Positions 5,934-10,325 of a stretch of 10,325 nucleotides of DNA are shown here, piece after piece. The notes under the pieces are model-generated. The model saw nothing but the letters and a program-made list of their open reading frames with translations, ran no database searches and was not told where the DNA came from. The first letter of the stretch is position 1. The number at the start of each line of letters is the position of its first letter. The position numbers and the translations under genes were made by a program. Source of the stretch: Pontimonas sp. (GTDB lineage: Bacteria > Actinomycetota > Actinomycetes > Actinomycetales > Microbacteriaceae); the NCBI GenBank assembly GCA_023263045.1, contig JALQXU010000027.1, positions 1 to 10,325 on the forward strand, in the 5' to 3' direction.

Positions 5934-7628
5934 GTGGCGGACACCTCGACAAAGAGCGAAACGGACATCACAAAACACATTTTTGTGACCGGGGGTGTCG
6001 TCTCCTCTCTCGGCAAAGGTCTGACCGCCGCCTCCCTGGGTAATCTCCTGTCGGGCCGTGGGCTTCGTGTCGCGATGCAGAAGCTTGACCCTTACCTCAA
6101 CGTTGATCCCGGAACGATGAATCCGTTCCAGCACGGCGAAGTTTTTGTTACCGACGATGGGGCGGAGACTGACCTCGATATCGGCCACTACGAGCGATTC
6201 CTCGATATCAACCTCTCTCGCGCTGCGAACGTGACCACGGGGCAGGTCTACCAAGAGGTGATTGCTAAAGAGCGCCGGGGTGAGTACCTGGGGGATACCG
6301 TTCAGGTAATTCCTCACATCACCGATGAAATCAAGCGACGGATGCGTCTTCAAGCGCACGAAGAACCCCGACCCGATGTGATCATCACCGAGATCGGTGG
6401 GACCGTGGGCGACATCGAGAGCCAGCCGTTCATTGAGGCAGCGCGTCAGGTGCGTCACGAACTGGGCCGAGAGAACGTGTTCTTCGTGCACGTCTCCTTG
6501 GTTCCTTTCATGGGCGCATCGGGGGAGCAGAAGACGAAGCCGACACAGCACTCGGTAGCCGCGCTCCGGTCAATCGGTATTCAGCCCGACGCTCTGGTGT
6601 TACGCAGTGATAGACCCGTGGAGAGCTCGAATCGACGCAAGATTGCTCTGATGTGTGACGTCAATGAGGCCGCTGTGGTGAATGCGGTAGATGTCGGCAG
6701 CATTTACGACATTCCCGCTCTGTTGCACAGTCAAGATCTCGATGACTACATCATTGACCACCTCGGTCTCTCCGCGGGGGAGATGGTGTGGGATGGCTGG
6801 AAGGACCTCCTCGACGCGGTTCATCACCCTCGACACACCGTCACGATTGCGGTCGTGGGTAAATACATAGACCTGCCCGATGCTTACCTCTCCGTGAGTG
6901 AAGCGATTCGCTCGGGTGGTTTCGCTCATCAGACTGCGGTCGAGCTCAAGTGGGTCGCCAGTGATGAGTGCGAGACTCCCGCTGGCGCAGAGCGGGCCCT
7001 CTCCGATGTGGACGGAGTCTGTGTCCCCGGTGGATTCGGCATTCGCGGTATCGAGGGAAAGCTCGGTGCCCTGCGCTACGCCCGAGAAAATTCGATACCC
7101 ACACTGGGTTTGTGTCTGGGCCTTCAGTGCATGGTGATCGAATACTCCCGAAGTATGGCGGGCCTCGAGGGAGCCTCCAGCACGGAGTTCGACCCGGAAG
7201 CGAAGCACCCGGTTATTGCCACCATGGCGGAGCAGGTCGATATCGTCTCCGGGCAGGGTGACATGGGCGGAACGATGCGTCTCGGCCTATACGAGGCTGC
7301 CCTCAAGGATGGCAGTATCGTGCGCGAACTTTATGCCTCACCTTCCGTGACGGAGAGGCATCGTCATCGCTATGAGGTCAATAATGCGTATCGGGACACG
7401 CTCGAAAAGGCAGGGATGGTCTTCTCGGGAACCTCTCCCGATAACAGCCTGGTGGAGTTCGTGGAGCTTCCGCGCGACGTTCACCCTTTCTATGTTTCCA
7501 CCCAAGCTCACCCGGAACTGCGCTCCAGGCCCAATAGGGCACACCCTCTCTTCTCGGGATTGGTCGCCGCGGCGCTCGAGCGACACAACTCGTCGGCATT
7601 GTTTGCGGTTACTGATCAGGCGAGCTGA
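5934..7628 (+). CDS. pyrG: CTP synthase (glutamine hydrolysing)
   Basis: The 564-residue enzyme makes CTP from UTP, ATP and glutamine. The N-terminal amidoligase domain contains the P-loop region GGVVSSLGKGLTAASLG, the LDPYLNVDPGTMNPFQHGEV segment and the TEIGGTVGDIES motif. The C-terminal class I glutaminase domain has the oxyanion strand PGGFGIRG, nucleophile Cys394 in GLCLGLQ, and catalytic H526 and E528 in AHPELRSRP. The conserved part begins at TKHIFVTGG. GTG 5934 is chosen as the start (VADTSTKSE), with in-frame TTG 5925 as an alternative; neither has a clear ribosome binding site. The gene follows recN after 31 nt; in M. tuberculosis two genes (Rv1697 and Rv1698) lie between them. Its stop TGA overlaps the next ATG by one base. 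No attenuator is evident in the short leader. Confidence 0.96.
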   Translation: MADTSTKSETDITKHIFVTGGVVSSLGKGLTAASLGNLLSGRGLRVAMQKLDPYLNVDPGTMNPFQHGEVFVTDDGAETDLDIGHYERFLDINLSRAANVTTGQVYQEVIAKERRGEYLGDTVQVIPHITDEIKRRMRLQAHEEPRPDVIITEIGGTVGDIESQPFIEAARQVRHELGRENVFFVHVSLVPFMGASGEQKTKPTQHSVAALRSIGIQPDALVLRSDRPVESSNRRKIALMCDVNEAAVVNAVDVGSIYDIPALLHSQDLDDYIIDHLGLSAGEMVWDGWKDLLDAVHHPRHTVTIAVVGKYIDLPDAYLSVSEAIRSGGFAHQTAVELKWVASDECETPAGAERALSDVDGVCVPGGFGIRGIEGKLGALRYARENSIPTLGLCLGLQCMVIEYSRSMAGLEGASSTEFDPEAKHPVIATMAEQVDIVSGQGDMGGTMRLGLYEAALKDGSIVRELYASPSVTERHRHRYEVNNAYRDTLEKAGMVFSGTSPDNSLVEFVELPRDVHPFYVSTQAHPELRSRPNRAHPLFSGLVAAALERHNSSALFAVTDQAS

Positions 7629-8197
7629 TGTCCGCTCGCTTCATACCTGAAGACGAGTCGCTGTCGATTCCCGTTTCCTCGAGAGAGACGGTCTATGAGG
7701 GTGCGATTTGGAATGTGGTCCGAGAAACTTTCCCTTACAACAATGAGGTGTTGAGCAGAGATTTCGTCGATCACACGGGTGCTGTAGCCATTGTTGCTCT
7801 GAACGAAAGCGACGAGGTGATGATGATCCGCCAGTACCGGCACTCCATTCGGTCGGTGAACTGGGAGATTCCCGCGGGTCTACTCGATATCCCCGGTGAA
7901 GACCCTCTGGTCTGTGGAAAGCGGGAGCTCGCCGAAGAAGCGGACCTAGAAGCAGAGAACTGGGAATTTTTGACCACACTGAATACCACCCCTGGGGGCT
8001 CGAACGAGTTCATCCATATTTACATCGCTACGGGCCTTCGGCCGGTAGAGCATGATTATGTTCGCACCGGGGAGGAAGCAGACCTGGAAATGCGTTTCGT
8101 CCCGTTGCGCGATGCAGTTGAGGCAGCAGTCACGGGAAAAATCCGCAATCAAATCGCTGTGACAGCGCTCCTGGCGGCCTATGTCCATCGGCAGTAG
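7628..8197 (+). CDS. NUDIX hydrolase, probable ADP-ribose pyrophosphatase
   Basis: The 189-residue protein corresponds to M. tuberculosis Rv1700, an ADP-ribose pyrophosphatase that hydrolyses ADP-ribose to AMP and ribose 5-phosphate. The Nudix box runs from G84 to L107, with E91, R99-E100-L101 and E103-E104. The family glycine near its end is replaced by D106 (EEADL). Spacing between the first glycine and E91 is one residue longer than the generic box, as I recall for the mycobacterial homologue. A proline 15 residues after the box (P122 in NTTPGGSNE) fits the ADP-ribose pyrophosphatase subgroup. The start overlaps the pyrG stop by one base (TGATG), with AGGCGAG at 7618-7624 as a partial ribosome binding site, so coupling to pyrG is likely. 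The 3' end overlaps xerD by 17 nt. Confidence 0.9.
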   Translation: MSARFIPEDESLSIPVSSRETVYEGAIWNVVRETFPYNNEVLSRDFVDHTGAVAIVALNESDEVMMIRQYRHSIRSVNWEIPAGLLDIPGEDPLVCGKRELAEEADLEAENWEFLTTLNTTPGGSNEFIHIYIATGLRPVEHDYVRTGEEADLEMRFVPLRDAVEAAVTGKIRNQIAVTALLAAYVHRQ

Positions 8198-9125
8198 TGA
8201 GTCAGGGGGAAAGCCCCGAAGCGAACTCGAGAGGTATCTCGAGCACTACGTGCGCTATCTCACCTTAGAGCGTGGCCGATCGCGCAACACGATTGCTGCC
8301 TACACCAGAGACCTTCAGGCCTACCTGAACTACCTCCAAGCCAAAGGAATCGAGAAGCCTGAGGGAATCGAATCCTCCCACGTTGAGGCCTTTGTTCACG
8401 GTCTTGACAGTGCCGCAACAACAGTGGCGCGCAAACTCTCGAGTATCAAGAACTTCCACCGGTATTTAGTGGAGGAAAAGGTCGTTGCCGATGACGTGAC
8501 GAGCAGTGTTGCTCCTCCAGCATTGCCCGCTCGACTCCCCAAAGCACTCAGCGTGTCGGAGGTCAACACCTTGCTCGAGACCGTGGTCGGTGATGACCCG
8601 CCAGCGCTCAGAGATCGAGCGCTTCTGGAATTCCTTTACGCGACGGGTGCTCGAATCTCAGAGGCGCTGTCCTTGACCGTCGATGATGTGCTCGGTGAAG
8701 ATCTGCGCTGTCGGGAAGCACTCCGGGTGCGGGGAAAAGGAAACAAAGAGCGCATTGTTCCTGTCGGGAGTTACGCGAGGACTGCCCTCGATGCGTACCT
8801 CACCAGGTCCAGACCCTCACTCGTGTCGGGCCGGGGCAAACCCACGCCCATGGTGTTTGTCGGCAATCGAGGAGGTGCACTGTCTCGACAAAACGCCTGG
8901 CTGATTTTGCAAAGGGCAGCAGAACGAGCACACCTCACTCAAGCCTTGTCTCCCCATACGCTCCGCCACTCGTTTGCGACCCATGTTCTCGCTGGCGGGG
9001 CCGATATTCGGGTGGTGCAGGAGCTGCTCGGTCACTCCTCGGTGTCGACGACGCAGATTTATACCAAAGTCACGATTGATACCCTCCGCGAGGTGTACCA
9101 AACCTCTCATCCCCGCGCCCGATAG
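8181..9125 (+). CDS. xerD: Site-specific tyrosine recombinase XerD
   Basis: The 314-residue protein is a tyrosine recombinase that, with XerC, resolves chromosome dimers at dif during division. The N-terminal SAM-like core-binding domain (about 15-105) includes ERGRSRNTIAAYTRDL and IKNFHRYLVEE. All catalytic residues are present: R158 (ATGARISEAL), K186 (RGKGNKERIVPVG), H259 and R262 (LSPHTLRHSFATH), H285 (LLGHSSVSTT) and nucleophile Y294 (TQIYTKV). Length is that of chromosomal XerC/D proteins rather than phage integrases. The order pyrG, NUDIX, xerD, parA, scpA matches M. tuberculosis, where Rv1701 is the recombinase, and this favours XerD over XerC. ATG 8181 lies inside the NUDIX gene (17-nt overlap) with a weak GGCGG upstream. 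The next in-frame GTG (8250) would cut into the domain. Confidence 0.93.
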   Translation: MSIGSSESGGKPRSELERYLEHYVRYLTLERGRSRNTIAAYTRDLQAYLNYLQAKGIEKPEGIESSHVEAFVHGLDSAATTVARKLSSIKNFHRYLVEEKVVADDVTSSVAPPALPARLPKALSVSEVNTLLETVVGDDPPALRDRALLEFLYATGARISEALSLTVDDVLGEDLRCREALRVRGKGNKERIVPVGSYARTALDAYLTRSRPSLVSGRGKPTPMVFVGNRGGALSRQNAWLILQRAAERAHLTQALSPHTLRHSFATHVLAGGADIRVVQELLGHSSVSTTQIYTKVTIDTLREVYQTSHPRAR

Positions 9126-9136
9126 CGCTTCGCTAT
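9122..9136 (+). repeat. Short inverted repeat at the xerD stop / parA promoter
   Basis: ATAGCG CTT CGCTAT is a perfect 6-bp inverted repeat with a 3-nt centre. It covers the xerD stop codon, and its last base is the first base of the proposed parA -10 box. It could be a repressor operator for parA or a small RNA hairpin. It lacks a following T-tract, so it is not a convincing terminator. Confidence 0.5.
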
Positions 9137-9141
9137 AGACT
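9136..9141 (+). promoter_or_regulatory. Putative -10 box for a leaderless parA transcript
   Basis: TAGACT fits the actinobacterial -10 pattern TAnnnT and ends exactly 6 nt before ATG 9148, so transcription would start at or next to the A of the ATG. There is no ribosome binding site in the 22-nt gap after xerD, which fits a leaderless message. No recognisable -35 element is visible about 17 nt upstream. Confidence 0.6.
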
Positions 9142-9147
9142 TTCGAC

Positions 9148-10002
9148 ATGGCCAAATCAGCGGTGAAGGTAGCCCCGACAGGGCGTCCCTTCCGCGAATT
9201 TCCGGAGCCTCCGGCTCTCAAGTCACACGGTCCAGCCCGCGTGATTGCGCTGTGTAATCAAAAAGGTGGTGTGGGGAAAACCACGACCACGATCAGCTTG
9301 GGTGGGGCGTTAGCAGAGTACGGCCGCACCGTCTTGATGGTGGATTTTGACCCGCAGGGCGCACTGTCGGCAGGCCTGGGAGTCAACACTCACGACACCA
9401 CCACCATTTATGACCTCCTTATCGGGAGAGAAAAAGACGTTCGCAAGGCGATCCAGCCCACCAAAGTCGCTGGCATCCATGTCATTCCCGCCAACATTGA
9501 TCTTTCTGCTGCCGAGGTCCACCTGGTCAATGAGGTCGCCAGGGAACAGATTCTTGCTCGGGTCCTCAAACCAGTGCTCGATGACTATGACGTGGTCTTG
9601 ATCGATTGCCAGCCGTCGTTGGGTCTGCTCACGGTCAACGCTTTGACTGCCGCTCACGGTGTGCTCATTCCGCTCGAAACCGAGTATTTCGCGTTGCGAG
9701 GTGTCGCTCTCCTGATTGACACCATCGATAAGGTGCGCGAACGCCTCAACCCGTCGATCCGCGTCGATGGCATCATCGCCACCATGTTTGATGCACGGAC
9801 CCTCCACGCTAAAGAAGTGATGGAACGCGTCGTGGAAGCGTTCGGTGACACAGTCATGGACACCGTTATTGGTAAGACAGTGAAGTTCCCAGATGCCTCT
9901 GTTGCCGGTGTCCCCATCACGGAGTTTGCCCCCAATCACGCCAGCGCTAAGACCTACCGTCAGCTGGCACGAGAGCTCATCGCCCGTGGTTCCATCGCCT
10001 AG
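9148..10002 (+). CDS. parA: ParA/Soj family ATPase, scpA-linked
   Basis: The 284-residue deviant Walker ATPase belongs to the ParA/MinD group. A 30-residue N-terminal extension rich in Pro and basic residues precedes the deviant Walker A motif CNQKGGVGKTT (36-46), with signature lysine K39 and catalytic-site K44. Walker A' is VDFDPQGALSAGLG (D66, D68) and Walker B is VVLIDCQPSLGLLTVNAL (D153). Such proteins dimerise on ATP and bind DNA non-specifically to position cargo. No parB lies beside it, so this is probably the second, scpAB-linked ParA (the Rv1708 position in M. tuberculosis) rather than the origin-proximal parAB copy. The partner is unknown. The probable leaderless promoter would let it be expressed independently of the upstream genes. 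Confidence 0.93.
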   Translation: MAKSAVKVAPTGRPFREFPEPPALKSHGPARVIALCNQKGGVGKTTTTISLGGALAEYGRTVLMVDFDPQGALSAGLGVNTHDTTTIYDLLIGREKDVRKAIQPTKVAGIHVIPANIDLSAAEVHLVNEVAREQILARVLKPVLDDYDVVLIDCQPSLGLLTVNALTAAHGVLIPLETEYFALRGVALLIDTIDKVRERLNPSIRVDGIIATMFDARTLHAKEVMERVVEAFGDTVMDTVIGKTVKFPDASVAGVPITEFAPNHASAKTYRQLARELIARGSIA

Positions 10003-10023
10003 TACGGTGGACCTTCCCGAGGT

Positions 10024-10029
10024 GGAGGG
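10024..10029 (+). promoter_or_regulatory. Ribosome binding site favouring the scpA start at 10037
   Basis: GGAGGG sits 7 nt before GTG 10037, close to an ideal arrangement. Two earlier in-frame GTG codons (10007 and 10022) have no such motif, and the ten extra residues they would add (VDLPEVEGAA) precede the conserved ScpA core. Confidence 0.65.
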
Positions 10030-10036
10030 CGCCGCG

Positions 10037-10325
10037 GTGGGAGATGGTTTTCAGGTATCTCTCGCCAATTTTGATGGCCCTTTCGATTTATTGCTCCGCC
10101 TGATTAGTAAGCGTGAACTCGACATCACCGAGGTGTCGTTGGGTGAAGTCACCGACGAGTTCTTGTCGTATGTGAAACACCTTGAGGGTGTCGCCGGACT
10201 CGATGCGGCCAGTGAATTCCTTGTGGTCGCGGCCACCCTCTTGGATATGAAAATCGTGGGGTTGCTCCCGCAAGGTGAGTTTGTTGACCCCGATGATGTC
10301 GCGTTGCTGGAGGCCCGTGATCTTC
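10037..10325 (+). CDS. scpA: Segregation and condensation protein A, 5' part
   Basis: This is the first ~96 codons of scpA, cut by the right edge. ScpA is the kleisin that bridges the SMC ATPase heads and recruits ScpB, forming bacterial condensin. The family hallmark is clear: FQVSLANFDGPFDLLLRLIS near the start, followed by KRELDITEVSLGEVTDEFLSYV, the helix ASEFLVVAATLLDMK and then LLPQGE and VALLEARDL. GTG 10037 is preferred because of its ribosome binding site; GTG 10007, 4 nt after the parA stop, is the longest alternative. The gap from parA is 34 nt with no terminator, so parA and scpA are probably co-transcribed. scpB would be expected next, outside the window. Confidence 0.94.
   Translation, partial: MGDGFQVSLANFDGPFDLLLRLISKRELDITEVSLGEVTDEFLSYVKHLEGVAGLDAASEFLVVAATLLDMKIVGLLPQGEFVDPDDVALLEARDL

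Noticed and set aside
5919..6551. Long open frame on the minus strand (210 codons) opposite pyrG
   Set aside because: It lies wholly antisense to a clear CTP synthase domain, has no recognisable protein motif, and is the kind of shadow frame expected from codon bias in GC-rich coding DNA. The same applies to minus-strand frames at 6600-7208 and 9310-9939.
8226..8243. Two CTCGAG sites separated by 6 nt as a possible operator
   Set aside because: They encode the repeated Leu-Glu pairs in the first helix of XerD (LERYLE). CTCGAG-like codon pairs recur in this genome's coding sequence, so no regulatory role is needed.
8181..9125. XerD-like gene as a phage or mobile-element integrase
   Set aside because: Length, domain layout and position between the NUDIX gene and parA match the chromosomal XerD locus of actinobacteria. 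No excisionase, attachment repeats or tRNA lie nearby.
9148..10325. A plasmid-type partition system (parA plus partner)
   Set aside because: No parB, centromere-like repeats or replication gene is present. The neighbours xerD and scpA are chromosomal and the order is the conserved actinobacterial one.

Overview
The window looks like a piece of an actinobacterial chromosome, most likely from the family Microbacteriaceae. The support is the actinobacterial-type 5S and 23S rRNA sequence, the frequent GTG starts, and a gene order matching the Mycobacterium tuberculosis Rv1691-Rv1709 neighbourhood almost gene for gene. The very tight packing suggests a compact, possibly streamlined genome, but genus and genome size cannot be settled from this window.

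Layout. Positions 1 to about 159 are the 3' end of a 23S rRNA gene. A spacer of about 100 nt with three perfect hairpins leads to a complete 5S rRNA gene (about 260-378), and a strong intrinsic terminator (388-416) closes the rRNA operon. Only about 20 nt later a run of eleven genes begins, all on the + strand: a TPR-like protein with a basic disordered N-terminus, a HAD phosphatase, a 42-residue protein, TlyA, NAD kinase, RecN, CTP synthase, a NUDIX ADP-ribose pyrophosphatase, XerD, a ParA-type ATPase, and the start of ScpA, which runs off the right edge. Neighbours overlap or are separated by at most a few tens of bases, so most are probably co-transcribed. The exception is parA, which has a good candidate leaderless promoter of its own.

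Function. The first half mixes nucleotide and cofactor metabolism (phosphatase, NADP supply, CTP supply, ADP-ribose clean-up) with rRNA methylation. The second half is chromosome maintenance: RecN in double-strand break repair, XerD in dimer resolution, and ParA and ScpA in segregation and condensin function. The genes are established housekeeping families, and I see no phage, transposon, CRISPR, toxin-antitoxin or defence genes. No undescribed multi-gene system is visible. The points worth a second look are local: the missing steA/steB (mctB) pair between recN and pyrG, a TlyA with a short type I-like N-terminus, a leaderless parA promoter next to a palindrome, structured RNA around the recN start, and the very short gap between the rRNA terminator and the first protein gene.
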